Shown here: positions 11,884 through 22,852 of the stretch, in pieces
How positions within the stretch are numbered: the stretch's first letter is position 1
How the letters are laid out: each line of letters begins with the position of its first letter
DNA from: Paulinella micropora
Taxonomy: Eukaryota; Cercozoa; Imbricatea; Euglyphida; Paulinellidae
NCBI GenBank assembly: GCA_019918135.1
Contig: WBZZ01006504.1
Location: 1 to 64,000, forward strand
DNA: 64,000 nucleotides
Direction of reading: 5' to 3'
Notes under the pieces: model-generated
Seen by the model: the letters and a program-made list of their open reading frames with translations, nothing else
Told to the model about the DNA's origin: nothing
Database searches by the model: none
Program-made: the position numbers and the translations under genes

Positions 11884-13577
11884 CTAAACGAACTTTGTAA
11901 GGTTTTCCCGAGAAGTTTTCCCGCAGCATTGCTTCGTGCTTGAAATTCTCTCAGCCTGATTATCCTTGCTTGTCGTTGTGGTTGTTGTTCTTGTTTGTGG
12001 ATCTTGTTGTGGGGCTTTCTTCTCTCTTTCTTTCTTTGTTGTTACGTTGTTTGGACGTGGACTGTTGTTCAGTGATGGTGTAGCTACACCTATCTCCCTA
12101 CCTACCAATGTTTTGGTCACACTCCTGTCTTGGTTTGATGTTGGTTTTTGTTTGTTCTTGTTTTCTCTCTGTGGGGGTGGAGGCATGAGCAGAGAGGGCA
12201 CCACAGCAACAGGCGTAGGCAACGAAGGCAATGAAATTGTTCTTATTGTGTTTGCCCTCTTTATTCCTCTTGCTGGTGTTCGTGATTTTGTTTCGTTGTT
12301 GTGTGTTGGTGTCGTGGGGGCAGGCAGTAGTATGATAGGAGGTGGAGCAGGTGCATCACCATCATCATCACTCTCATCAACTAGCTCACCACCACCACCA
12401 TGCAAAACAAACACAGTTCCTTCAAACAAATCAACGTCTTCTTCTTCCCCTTGCTCTTCCTCACCTACTCCCTCTAGACCATCAACCTGATCTATTGCTT
12501 CGTCCTCTAGCACCGTAAATCTCTCTTCCACGGGAATATCTCTCCCGTTATCCTCACCCTGTGCTAACACCATTGTTTTGGCACGAGGACATTGTGCACG
12601 ATTGTGCTTTTTGCCCTTGCAACGCATGCAAGGCAATCTTGGGCACGTCGCGCGCCAATGATCCTTTGCCCCACATTTGTAGCAATCACCCTTCTCTTCC
12701 TCACCCTCGCTCTCCTTAGCTACAAAAGTACACTGAGCTGGTCTGCGAACGAGTGTGGATGTGTTGGGTTTGTGTGTCATCTGCCTAGTTTGGTTTCCAC
12801 GAGATTCCGGGCCAGAATTTAGACGGATGATTCTCTCTACTTCACGGTGGTTCAGACGGTCCTCGCGACCGAGTTGGTACACCATAGTATCCAACCCCGC
12901 GAAAACTGTATGCTTCTTAAACTTCATCAAGAGGAAATAAGAGAAAAATTCGTCCGGAATTTTACCCCCGTAATCCCTTTGAGTACACGCTTCAAGATAC
13001 CTATTTCTATCCAGCCACAACTCAATGTCCCCTCGTGGGTAGGATGAAATGAAAACAAGCATACGCTTTATCATTCCTGCTGCGTTGGCACCCCCATACC
13101 GGCGCTTGACAAGCACCATCATGCGTATAGGGTTGCCATCGGAGACAGTCATGCATAAAGCTATGAGTGTTGGATGCTTGACGGCAACAGAAAAGTAAAG
13201 GCTTAGCTTACGCATAGCTTTTGCGTGTTCTTTGCGTTCTTTCAACTTACGTCTTCTCGCTCTTCTTTCTTTCTTTGACCTACTTCGTTCTTTCGGTCGT
13301 ATTCTTGCATCTTGGCTCTCTTTTGCTTTATAGGCCTCAGCGTCTGCTGTCTTCTTACCCACTTCGGTGGATGGTGTCTTAGTCTTAGATTCTGTACCTG
13401 ATGCTGAGTCACTATCGCTAGTGTCTGACTCTGTACTGTACTGTCCATCAACTCTGAATGCTGATTCATCCCATGGGTACCTTTCTTCAGCTTTCTCTGG
13501 ATGCTTGCTATGAAACTGACTATATCCCCTAGCTGTGAACTCTCAGAGGTCGCTACCATCTTAAACGTGATTCCCAA
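11884..13577 (-). pseudogene. Copia gag region with two CCHC zinc knuckles
   Basis: A long minus-strand frame with a basic N-terminal segment, a capsid-like helical middle, and two zinc knuckles (CYKCGAKDHWRATC and CMRCKGKKHNRAQC). An acidic stretch and a Pro/Thr/Asn-rich C-terminus follow. The frame from 13242 to 13577 upstream probably holds the start. Between 10.9 and 11.9 kb the linker toward the protease is in short broken frames. Confidence 0.8.
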
Positions 13578-13670
13578 GTTTGAAACCGGTCCTCAAAGAC
13601 CTGTTCAAGCTCAGGAATGTTGTTTACATGGTTTTTCTTGCCTGTCTTCTCGCGTGCAAGGCTCATTAAC

Positions 13671-14210
13671 CGACAGAGTAGCAGTTCTTCCGAGCCGCAA
13701 GACTTACTAGACTACGGGCAATGGTACTCGCCGGATTAAAAGGTATTTTGCGCAGAGGGTGGACAATGTCGTGAAGCAATTGACCACACTCTATAAGCAA
13801 TAACTAGTCAATACAGGCGTCCCAGTATTTACTATTCCGTTATTATACTCCAAGCGTTCTCATTTCACTTTTGCAGTTTGGTTACCTTTTAATACTGAAT
13901 ACAAACAGTGCTGCTTGAGCACAAGAACTACAATCCCTATCCGTTCCATCTATTGCTATCCGTTCTACAATTGATTGGTCTACATAGGTCCCGACGGAGA
14001 CCAACTCTATTCTAGATAAATCAAGAAGGTCTAGAAAGGATGAATTGTAGATTGTGCAACTGTAAGTTACACATTCTTCCTGTACTCGTAGAGAAATATG
14101 GTATTATATTGGCGATGGCAAGGAGGGCCGGCAGAGAATAGGTTTACGTGAATTTACCACAAAGGAGAAATTCAGTAACGGAAATTCTCGGTTACGGTAT
14201 ATTTCCGACG
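13671..14210 (-). repeat. Copia 5' LTR (element reads on minus strand)
   Basis: Partner of 5246-5785, with the second copy of the target duplication ttcgg just outside at 14211-14215. About 50 bp of leader lies between this LTR and the start of the gag region; I could not assign a primer-binding tRNA with confidence. Confidence 0.9.
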
Positions 14211-14658
14211 TTCGGAGACAAAAAAAAACAGAGAAGAAAAAAAGAAAACTCTCGAACCAAAAGAAAGACAGAGCAAGTATATTTCGCCAGAGGTTGTTTT
14301 TGTTTTGGACGATTTAGGAAGCGGATTAAGAGATAAGTCCGTAAGCGATTTGCTAAAAAGAACAGACATTATAAATCAAAGGTGATTATGTCAAGCCAGT
14401 ATTTGAACGACCTACGGTCAGAAGCCATTAAGCAGTTAGATTATTTATTAATCTTTCCGGCCCAGTCTCAGGACAAAATGGAACTCGTGTATAAACACTT
14501 AGACTTATCTTTCGATTTTGATTATTTTCTTAAAAAAGTATCACGAAGCAACAAAGGAGAGATTTAATTTTCTTTATGTCTCAAGTGTTGATGAGTTAAG
14601 AAAAAAATTTAATTTTCGTCTAAATAAAATATCAAATTAATTATTTTTTTAATATTAT
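14211..14658 (+). other. PLV-A DNA resuming after the copia insertion
   Basis: AT-rich plus-strand DNA, with Lys-rich short frames at 14216-14336 and a 61-codon frame at 14382-14567 (helical, no family). I recognise nothing specific. It is viral by composition and position. Confidence 0.45.
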
Positions 14659-15066
14659 ATGGTAGTGAAAACAACTCGTGTTGAATTCATTCCAACAATC
14701 GATAAACGAACAATTAACTCAAGCACAATGGCTGGAGGTAAAAAAAAAACTGGACGAAAGAAGAAGCAGGGCGGTAAGGGACAAGCAGGCGGTAAAATTA
14801 ACTGGGCCAAGGTCGGAAAAACAGCAATGGCTGTGAATAAGTTCTTTCGCGCTAACAAGATTATTTCAAAGACTGCTAATGCCCTTGGCGATGTCGGGGT
14901 TCCATATGCATCTCGTATCGTGTCTACTGCTGCAAAACTTGGTTATGGAGCAGAGCGGACGAGGTGCCTTGAAATTCTAAACATTTTTTGTTTGAAATTA
15001 TGCGGAAATATTTTTTTGTTTGTATATACAATGGTTGCTAAAACCAAGCGAATAAAAAAACCTTAG
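14659..15066 (+). pseudogene. PLV-A lysine/glycine-rich virion-type protein
   Basis: Contains AGGKKKTGRKKKQGGKGQAGG followed by a hydrophobic, Ala-rich stretch (KTANALGDVGVPYASRIV). Short, strongly basic proteins with a hydrophobic patch are found near the capsid genes of PLVs and adenoviruses, where they act as DNA condensing or minor core proteins. Assignment is by composition and neighbourhood only. Confidence 0.45.
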
Positions 15067-15339
15067 TTAAGACCCCCGCGGGTTTATAGAAATAAAAGCG
15101 GGAGGCCAGATATTATCCAGAAGGGTAAAAAATATTATTTTAATTTCGGTAGAAAGACAAATGATTTAAGCACACTTCAAATTGTTAAACTTTTATGAAA
15201 TACCTAGACAGACCGCGGACAGCCCGAAGGAAAACAAGAACAAAGAAGGAGGACTTAAGAAAAGTCCAGAGCCTGTCTGAGATTGAGCAGAATACAAGAA
15301 CAGCAAGTCAAGACCACTTAGACAAAAAGTCTGTCTGAG

Positions 15340-16110
15340 ATTGAGCTCGAAAAGTATGAGGGTATTGAAGCTATAGAGAAAAAAGATAAGATAGCACGGA
15401 ATGAAACGGAAGAGGAAAAGAAAAGGCTAGAAAGAAAAGTCCAAGCAGATACTAAGGAACTAAATAAAATAATGAATAGGGAAGATAAAAGACAACTGGC
15501 GGAGATTAATGAAAGACAAGAACAAAAAGACAGAGAACTAAGAAGGGAGCAAAAACTCATAGAGGATTTACAATTCGAACAACAAAGGAACCAAAGATTG
15601 GCTATTATGCCTCAGCAATCCCAGCAATATCTCGGTTATCAGGGACCACCATTAGGAGGCCCTCCACAAGCACCACTATTAGGAGGCCCACCTCCTGCAC
15701 CACCACTTCCAACGCACATTCCAACAGGACAAACAAAAGAACAAGAACCAGACAAGCCCGACCACGAACTAGAAAATGACAGAAAACTTTTGAAAAGTGC
15801 TTATTTTACTGATACAGAGATTAAAAAAATAACTAAAAGTATGATACAAAAAACAGCCGATGGAATTAGAATATTTCTAAATCAAAAAGTAAAATTGTCG
15901 GATATGAAGAAAGCACTGGCACAAGTAGAAAAATCTGGAGATGCGAAGTCAGATACTATTGATGATTTAGGTTTTACAATAAAAATTACTAATTGTTTAT
16001 CAAAAAAGTATTTACCAGAAATAAAAATCGTTGATTTATCACGAGCCTTAAAAAGGAAACTTGAAATGGATATACATACTAAACTAAATCATAGAGAAAA
16101 TAGCAAATAG
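15340..16110 (+). pseudogene. PLV-A coiled-coil, proline-rich structural-type protein
   Basis: An N-terminal charged heptad-like helix (ERQEQKDRELRREQKLIEDL), a Gly/Pro-rich linker with repeated GGPP and a helical C-terminal segment (LKSAYFTDTEIKKITKSM). I recognise no family. The position just before the maturation protease suggests a scaffold or minor virion protein. The relic starts uncertainly upstream of 15472. Confidence 0.4.
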
Positions 16111-16325
16111 ATTATGGCGATGGTAAAAAAGTTTAATATTAATGTAGGAACCGATGAGAAATAAATAAAAAAGAAAATAACAGATTATGCTAAGTATGAT
16201 GAGTATATGGGGAACCAAGGAGGGGAAGGTAGGAAATTACATCTTACACTAGAGGAAATGATAGTAAAAGTTTTTTCAATCGCTACAATAAAAAATATTT
16301 AGTTAGAAAGGATTGGACACATTCA

Positions 16326-16991
16326 ATGAATAAAAATGATTTTGTAAATACTCTAACAAATAAAATGTATTATGATACAAATGTTGATAAACAGGTTTCA
16401 AATGATTTGAACATTGATGAGGGGCTACAGCAATCACAACCAGAGCCACAGCAAGAGGAGCCACAGCAACCACAACCAGAGCCACAGCAAGAGGAGCCAC
16501 AGCAAGAGGAGCCACAGCAAGAGGAGCCACAGCAAGAGGAGCCACAGCAAGAGGAGCCACAGCAAGAGGAGCCACAGCAAGAGGAGCCACAGCAACAGCA
16601 AGAGGGAGAGGGTCGCGGACTAATGACTAATGAAATAGATGAAATAATGAAAAAATATGGATGGTATTTGGGAACAATTGCTAGTGATGAAATCTACAAA
16701 TTAAATCCAGAAAAAAGAAAGCGATACGGCTTTATTGTGAACTTAGATAATCATAATCAAAAAGGGTCTCATTGGATAGCCGTTTACTTGGATTTAGAAA
16801 AAGACAGGTCAGTTGAAGTGTATGACCCATTAGCACTTTATGAGCCTACTGAAGATTTTCAACAACAAATGAAACAACTAGTAAATAAAAGTAATCCAGA
16901 TAGTTATTTATTAAGGAAGGTTAATCAAGTAAAAAATCAATCAAACACCTCAGACACTTGCGGTTGGCACAGTATGAACTTCCTCCTCTAA
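16326..16991 (+). pseudogene. PLV-A adenain-type maturation cysteine protease
   Basis: About 221 codons. A Gln/Glu/Pro repeat (EEPQQ units, 16430-16605) precedes a C-terminal domain with the Ulp1/adenain catalytic set: His in SHWIAVYLD, Asp in EVYDPLA, Gln in NQVKNQ and Cys in SDTCGWHSMNF. In PLVs, virophages and adenoviruses this enzyme cuts capsid precursor proteins during maturation. The 15-bp repeat unit is a local expansion. The frame itself is open, but the neighbouring genes are broken, so the element as a whole is a fossil. Confidence 0.75.
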
Positions 16992-17145
16992 CGAAGTAAA
17001 GGCAACAGGTTTAAGTTTGCCAGTGGCTATACAGACTTAAAAGAAGAAGAAGCGGAAAAATTTAAAGCACAGAATGGGTATGGTTTTGCACCTCTTTGTA
17101 AAAAATATATATCTTTAAATAATACAATGGAGTTTAAAGGCGGTC

Positions 17146-17719
17146 GTGCGACGGGTATTTTACATAAATAGCAAAAATAGGATAACTGGCACAGACAGCG
17201 ACTTTACACACGAAGTCAATATGAAGGGACCAGACAATCCCACACTTTGTAAAATTCTTCATATTTACGTTCCGAAGTCATATTATTCGGTGGCTTCACT
17301 ATATAATACTTTTACATTATCCGAAAACGGATATGAGGCTTTAATTACGATACCTAAGGGCAACTACACAATGAACAACTTAAAAAATAAACTGGCAGAG
17401 GTGCTAACCTCAGACAGCCCAAATAATTATACTTATGTGGTATCCAGTAATAATACCAACATAGACCCAGAAGATGGAAAATTAAACATTCAATGTGTCA
17501 GAGAATAAAGGAATTCAACCGCGGTTTATATTTGATGGTGATACCCGTATTCACGAAGTAATGGGTTTTGATAGAAAATCAACATATTTCTTTGCTAATG
17601 ATTTTATTAAATCACCAAATGTAATTATTTTAACTGGAGAAAAAACTCTGTATCTTCAATCGGACTTAGTTGGCAAAGGAGATAATCACGTGCTACAAGA
17701 AATATACACTGCCAACTAA
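17146..17719 (+). pseudogene. PLV-A penton (minor capsid) protein relic
   Basis: Starts with FYINSKNRITGTDSDFTHEV, the typical opening of the single-jelly-roll penton proteins of PLVs, virophages and large DNA viruses. This is followed by strands such as ILHIYVPKSYYSV and IPKGNYTMNNL. It lies between protease and major capsid, the expected order. Broken. Confidence 0.7.
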
Positions 17720-18020
17720 ATTCCTTTTGGTCTGTTATCTATGATGGAAGCGGGTCTGAGTATGGTAAAACATTATCAGCAAGTCCAGCAATGTATTTAG
17801 ATTTTACTTGACGGACGAAAACGACCAAGCAATTAATCTTAATGGTTTGGGTATCGTTATGGCATTACTGGTTATAGTGAAACTAATTATTTTAGTTTAT
17901 TTAATTCATTCTTTAATCTGTTGAAATCCAAGTGAATTATTTTGAATTATTTTTTTTTCTATACTATTATATATTCTGGTGAATTAATCAACTTACCCTA
18001 CTTCAAAAACAAAACAAAAA

Positions 18021-18716
18021 TGCAGTCTCAAGTTGGATATGGTCAGGAATTAGACCACCAACCAAAAGAATTACTAAAAATATGAATTAAACAAACTCAC
18101 AAGCAGTGAAGGCTCGTCGAATATTACTCTCACCACTGCGGGAGGTAATGAAAGCACATTCGAAATCCTACTCGACCACTGAACCTCGCTCGTAGTGTGT
18201 TGCGATTTACTTACATTCCATGGAACCCCGGTCAGAACAATGCTAATCGTATCTTTATGGATTGCTTGTCAATGATTAGGATTATTGAATTCCGAAGCCG
18301 AAGCGGGCAGCATTTGTGTAATCTTCAACACGTGGGAAATTACACTAAGATGATTTGGAAGCCTGAAATCAGTTATGATAATTTTATGTGTCTGGAGAAC
18401 CACGGAGCTACTGCCAATACTAGTGGGGCGATGCTTCAAAAGTGTTATGTGTTGAATAATGCTACTTTGAATATTGTTTCAAGATATTTTCCGGTAGCAG
18501 CCGACGCTGCCGTCGCACCTGATAACACAAAATTTGGTGCTCTTGAGATTGAACCAACTGATGCAGCAGATGTAAAGGCCCAGATAATTGCCGCTATCAA
18601 TGCTGTAGGCAATAGTGTTAAGACTTTGGTAAATCTCCCTTCAACGAGTGCTCGTCGTCATGATGATGTTCTGAATAGTTTTAATGAAACGGGCGGTTCA
18701 TTTGTCAAAATTGCTA
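18021..18716 (+). pseudogene. PLV-A major capsid protein relic (N-terminal part)
   Basis: Downstream of the penton relic. Contains FTYIPWNPGQNNANRIFMD, RSGQHLCNLQHVGNYTKM and a long Ala/Asp-rich loop, resembling double-jelly-roll capsid proteins of the Tetrahymena/PLV type by position and length of loops. Only the first half is seen; the DNA then turns into CATA and CTA microsatellite. The match to an MCP is my reading of context plus a few motifs, not a computed hit. Confidence 0.55.
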
Positions 18717-19018
18717 CATGTCATACATACATGCATACATACATACCTGGGTACTACTACTACTACTACCATGACTATTACTACTACTGCTACTACTACT
18801 AGCAACAATAATTAGTTAAAATTTTTATATTAAATTATTTGACGTTTGTGACCTTAACTTTCCTTGCCGCGAGGGAGGAGGAGGAGGGGGGGGGGGGGGG
18901 GGGGGGGAGGGGACGGATGACGGCTAGTCTACATACGCACCTGCTCTGTCAGAAAAAATATATAAACTAACTTTTAAGTTATTAGTATGTTATTAATAAT
19001 CAATTTCCATAAATTAAG
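18717..19018. repeat. Microsatellite stretch: CATA, CTA and a G run
   Basis: (CATA)n and (CTA)n tracts at 18720-18800, an AT-rich gap, and an uninterrupted G run near 18888-18907. No gene seen. Confidence 0.85.
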
Positions 19019-19307
19019 ATGGATTCAGAGACAGTGCAGAGGTCAGTTTGGCAATTAGGTTTGGCAGGACACAACTATTTTAAAATAACATCGCCTCTTT
19101 CCGGCACAGTTTTATTAATTAATAATAATAATATAAAAACAAGTAACCGTTCCCTAACATTTAAATTTGAATTTTTTGAAATAAAATATAATAAAATTAT
19201 TATATTTTATAAAAGTAAAAAAAATTACTTGCATAAAAACTGCAAGTATTTGTGTTACACTTGCAACTTGAAAGTGGCAAACTTGAAATACTCCTTCCGT
19301 AAACAAT

Positions 19308-20300
19308 AGTTAACAGTTACCAAATATTCAAATTTTGAATTTTTAAATAAAATATCATGATAAAATCATTGTAGTTTATCAATTTAAAATATATACAAAT
19401 ATGATTTTATGGAAAAAAACAACGGAGGCTGAGCAAGAACGAGTAGGGAAAGTGTCACCTGGGAGATAGAGTAGACTAAGCCAGGTAACTGACCTTTTAA
19501 CGGTTAGAAAATGTGAAAATTCAAAAAATTTCAACAAAAGTGATTGAAATAATCAAAATCTACCCAAATCTTTTATCTTTTCAATATATAAAATCAAAGT
19601 ATATCTGTCTGCTTCAAGTCTTTCATTCTTCTACTAGTGCCGGACAGTAATAATATACTTGAAAAAAACAGTTTACCGTTACCTAACATTCAAATTTTGA
19701 ATTTTTTAAAGATAAAATCGAAAAAAATCATTATAATGTATAAAAATAGAGAATATATGTATGATTTGGTGTGAAAAATCAAGCAAGAACTAGTCAGGAG
19801 AGTGGGGGAGATAAACGGGAGATAGAAATCTGTGACCGACCGTTTAACAGCTAAAAAACTCAAAAATTCAAAACAATTTCAACAGAAGTGATTGAAGTAA
19901 TCAAAATCTACCCTAATCTTTTATCTTTTCAATAAAGTCAAAGTATATCTGTCTGCTTCAAGTCTTTTCATCCTTCTACTCGTGACAGTAATAATATACT
20001 TGAAAAAACAGTTTACCGTTACCCAACATTCAAATTTTGAATTTTTAAGATAAAATCGAAAAAAATCATTATAATGTATAAAAATAAAGAATATATGTAT
20101 GATTTGGTGTGAAAAACCAAGCAAGAACTAGTCAGGAGAGTGGTGGAGATAAACGGGAGATAGAAATCTGTGACCGACCGTTTAACAGCTAGAAAATTCA
20201 AAAATTCAAAAAAATTTCAACAAAATTTATTAATTATGTTTCAACATATCCTAATCTTTGATTTTGTCAATAAAGCAAGTTTTTTTATATTCCTAAAAAA
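19308..20300. repeat. Three-copy AT-rich tandem repeat, unit about 340 bp
   Basis: The block starting acagtttaccgttac...ttcaaattttgaat recurs at about 19308, 19668 and 20007, each followed by the same phrases (gatttggtgtgaaaaa, gtcaggagagtgg, gggagatagaaatctgtgac). Copies two and three are close to each other; the first is more diverged. No coding potential. It could be a degraded satellite or the end of an unrecognised element. Confidence 0.75.
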
Positions 20301-20504
20301 TCCAAACTTGCGTCACGGCGAAACTTGTTGTTTATCCTGTCGTTTGGACCGCAGTCCCTAGGTGGGTGAAACAGCATCTCGCTGAGCCCTGATATACCAG
20401 GGGCCTCCTAGTATCACCCTCATGAGACTATAGTTACAACATCTCACCTACTGCTTATGCCTTTGCTGTAACTTGGTTAAGAGTGAGAGGGAGGTGTGGT
20501 ATGA

Positions 20505-20935
20505 ATTTTTGTTTGTATGTATGTATGTATGTATGTATGCATGCATGTATGTATCTATGTATGCAAGTATGTATGTATGCATGTATGCATGTATGTATGT
20601 ATGTATGTATGTATGTATGTGTGTGTATGTATGTATGTATGTATGTATGTACGTATGTACGAATGTATGCATGTATGTATGTATGTGTATGTATGTATGT
20701 ATGTATGTATGTACGCATGAGTGAATGTATGTATGTATGTATACACTTGATTGGATAACTTGAGAATCTTTGCATGAGAGAGAAAGGTGGGGGGGGGGGG
20801 GGGGAAGGGAGGGAGGGAGAGAGAGAGAGAGATAGATGAGTGTGTGTGTGTGTGTGCGTGTGTGTGTGTATGTGTGCGTGTGTGTGTATGTGTGTGTGTG
20901 TATGTGTGTATATGTGTGTGTGTGATGAATGATTC
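20505..20935. repeat. Microsatellites (GTAT)n, G run and (GT)n
   Basis: (TATG)n with some CATG interruptions at 20510-20745, a G run near 20790-20803, (GA)n at 20815-20832 and (GT)n at 20838-20925. All open frames here are repeat translations. Confidence 0.95.
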
Positions 20936-21157
20936 ACACAATATAATTTTATGTAAGAGTTACAACCTTTTCCCACAATATTCTTACAATTGAGCATGTT
21001 AGGCTTTGCGTTTTTCGCAGGCCACACCGGTCCTGTGGTTGTAATCATTCTCATTTACTATGCTGAACAACATGCTTGATTTAATAATGTTGGTGCCAGT
21101 GTGCAAAGAAAGAGAAGCTTGAGCAAGAAAGAAAAAGAAAGAAACAAAGAAAATTGT

Positions 21158-21190
<33 letters not shown>

Positions 21191-21662
21191 AAAACGGTGA
21201 AACCTGAGCTGAGGCTCAAGCTTGGTTCAATGTCTGCGTTAGCAGGTAAAGAAACAAAGAACTGTTCATGCTCCTCACATAATTCATGATTGCGAGGAGT
21301 CTCCAGGGCAGTAAAAATGTTAGAACCTAGTTTAAATTTGTATATTAAATATAATGATTTACTGAATGTAATGATGTTCTGGGTGTAATTTTCCGACGGT
21401 AGTGTTTTGTAAAGGTATAATATAATATTACATACAATGAAGATTGAAAAATTACTTCAAGAGTCAAGTTCAAGCAAAATAAATTCAATTTACATTTCAC
21501 CTCCACGACTTGTCCTGCTACGGAAGCGGGAGCAGAGTCCCATTCGAATGCATAACGTTCAGAGATAGAACTATTCCAGAGATAGTTCTTTAGCATGAAC
21601 TCAGACAAAGGACTCTCTTGGGGTGTTCGACATACCGCCTGCTAAGATAAAATAAATACAGT
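20936..21662. other. AT-rich noncoding stretch with (GAAA)n
   Basis: A (GAAA)n tract at about 21130-21190; otherwise unique AT-rich sequence with no gene or repeat that I recognise. Confidence 0.6.
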
Positions 21663-21666
21663 TTAA

Positions 21667-21956
21667 ATACCGTCCGCATTACATTAAATAATTATAGTTT
21701 TTTAATAAGCAGACAATGACTCAAAATACTACTCTGAGCATTTTTCCTTCAAGTTATATTACTTGAATATAAGGGAAAAATACATCCTTCAATATTCTCA
21801 GTAGTAATCCAATCAGCTCTCCACGAAGAAACGCTCATGACTCAAATAAAATTATTTTACATTTTGAGACATTTCGAGTCAAACAAAAATATTTTGAGTC
21901 ATTCAAGTCTGTTTATTGAAAATCTAAAAATCTTTTTAATAAAATGCGGACGGTAT
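21667..21956. mobile_element. Candidate MITE with TTAA target duplication (piggyBac-like)
   Basis: A 290-bp segment bounded by inverted ATACCGTCCGCATT (21667-21680) and its complement (21943-21956). Each is immediately flanked by TTAA (21663-21666 and 21957-21960). With a 2-bp mismatch the inverted match continues into ATTAAA. No coding capacity. TTAA duplications are the mark of the piggyBac superfamily; calling the family is an inference from the ends only. Confidence 0.65.
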
Positions 21957-22111
21957 TTAATTGAGAAACTCTCTGCAGGAACTAGGAAAACAACACAAGT
22001 GTCAAAGTTAATAATTAAAATTGAAAGTTGATGAAAAATCGTGGGAAAAAAGGAAAAGAGAAAAAAACTAAGTTTTATTATCTTTCTGTTCTCATTAAAC
22101 CTTGCTTACTT

Positions 22112-22112
22112 A

Positions 22113-22200
<88 letters not shown>
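22112..22200. repeat. (TAA)n tract
   Basis: Near-perfect TAA repeat that borders R170. It is the left end of a chain of retroposons separated by TAA tracts up to 31.0 kb. Confidence 0.95.
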
Positions 22201-22202
<2 letters not shown>

Positions 22203-22374
22203 GTGTATCTCCTGCCAATTGCTGAGCCAAAAGGCCATGTGCATCCAATCCTCCATTCCATAAGGAAAGTCTCCACACCAATCGGTGGAATAAAGGAAGT
22301 GACGGCAAAGAACATTACTCTAGGAGCTTTATACCAATCAGCCCATGGAAAGGACCGATGGCCTATGTACTCCC

Positions 22375-22375
<1 letters not shown>
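22201..22375 (-). mobile_element. R170 short retroposon, copy 1
   Basis: About 175 bp, close match (inverted) to 60818-60990. On its own strand it starts GGGAGTACATAGGCCATTGG, resembling a pol III A box, and ends with CATGGCCTTTTGGCTC, then GGCAGGAGATACAC and (TTA)n. The end has the same hairpin layout as SINE-1 and LINE-A. (TAA)n on both sides. Confidence 0.75.

Positions 22376-22417
<42 letters not shown>
22376..22417. repeat. (TAA)n tract
   Basis: Perfect TAA repeat between R170 and R400. Confidence 0.95.
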
Positions 22418-22827
22418 CAGCCCAATGGCCTCAAGGCGTTAAACTGTGACGCCAACTCATAACCCTTTGGTGGTAGATGCTGGGGAGGAGGGTCGTTGCG
22501 CGCGTAAAAGATCTTAAACTCCGCATATGCTGGTTGATAGCCCAGGACCCAGCAGACACCAGATTGTTATGGGTGGGGTTTCGAGGCAGCTCTAGCAACC
22601 GCGCTTGGTGTATGCACTTGCACATTCGGTGACGTCTTGCAAGAGGTTGCTGGGACTGCGGAATAACCTCGGCTTAGTGCAGTCTTGCCCTCAGGAGCTC
22701 CATCGGTGGCCCCGATCATCAGGCGAGAGACTGACACGGGGGGGTGGAGGACCTCGAACAAGGTATTGGAGGCTTATGTCCGTTGAGGATATGCCATTAG
22801 CTGCATCAGTACGCCTCAGATATAGTA
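22418..22827 (+). mobile_element. R400 short interspersed repeat, copy 1
   Basis: About 410 bp, present again inverted at 30057-30467 and 30549-30958 with only scattered differences. The start, AGCCCAATGGCCTCAAG, resembles the A-box segment of SINE-1 (AGCCCAGTGGTCAAG). A local GGCGT...ACGCC stem follows. The far end is CGCCTCAGATATAGTAAA followed by TAA repeats. No open frame is shared with any protein I know. Probably a SINE family, with a B box too worn to see. Confidence 0.65.
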
Positions 22828-22852
22828 AATAATAATAATAATAATAATAATA

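Larger units (their letters stand above)
5246..14210 (-). mobile_element. Ty1/copia LTR retrotransposon inserted in PLV-A
   Basis: Two direct repeats of 540 bp (5246-5785 and 13671-14210) flank a minus-strand gag-pol region in copia order: gag with zinc knuckles, protease, integrase, reverse transcriptase, RNase H. A 5-bp target duplication, ttcgg, sits at 5241-5245 and 14211-14215. A purine tract next to the 3' LTR (minus strand, complement of 5786-5794) is a polypurine primer. I count about 20 differences between the LTRs by eye, roughly 96% identity, so it is younger than the virus it sits in. The coding part is broken several times; the element looks defective though complete in layout. 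Confidence 0.92.
2185..18720 (+). mobile_element. PLV-A: fossil Polinton-like virus, interrupted by a copia element
   Basis: AT-rich DNA in contrast to the GC-rich LINE before it. On the plus strand it holds fibre-type repeats with a self-cleaving chaperone end, a P-loop packaging ATPase fragment, a lysine-rich virion-type protein, an adenain-type cysteine protease, and penton- and major-capsid-type fragments in the order protease, penton, MCP. That set is the morphogenesis module of Polinton-like viruses and virophages. No polymerase, helicase or integrase was recognised in this copy and no terminal inverted repeats were found. The element is broken in many places (of the order of ten or more) and is old. 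A copia element (5246-14210) landed inside it later. The left edge abuts LINE-B; the right edge runs into microsatellites. Confidence 0.75.

Noticed and set aside
20455-21054. Thr/His/Ile/Tyr-rich frames of up to 199 codons
   Set aside because: Translations of (GTAT)n and (GT)n microsatellites.
22028-22442. Poly-Asn, poly-Ile and poly-Leu frames
   Set aside because: Translations of (TAA)n tracts and the R170 repeat.
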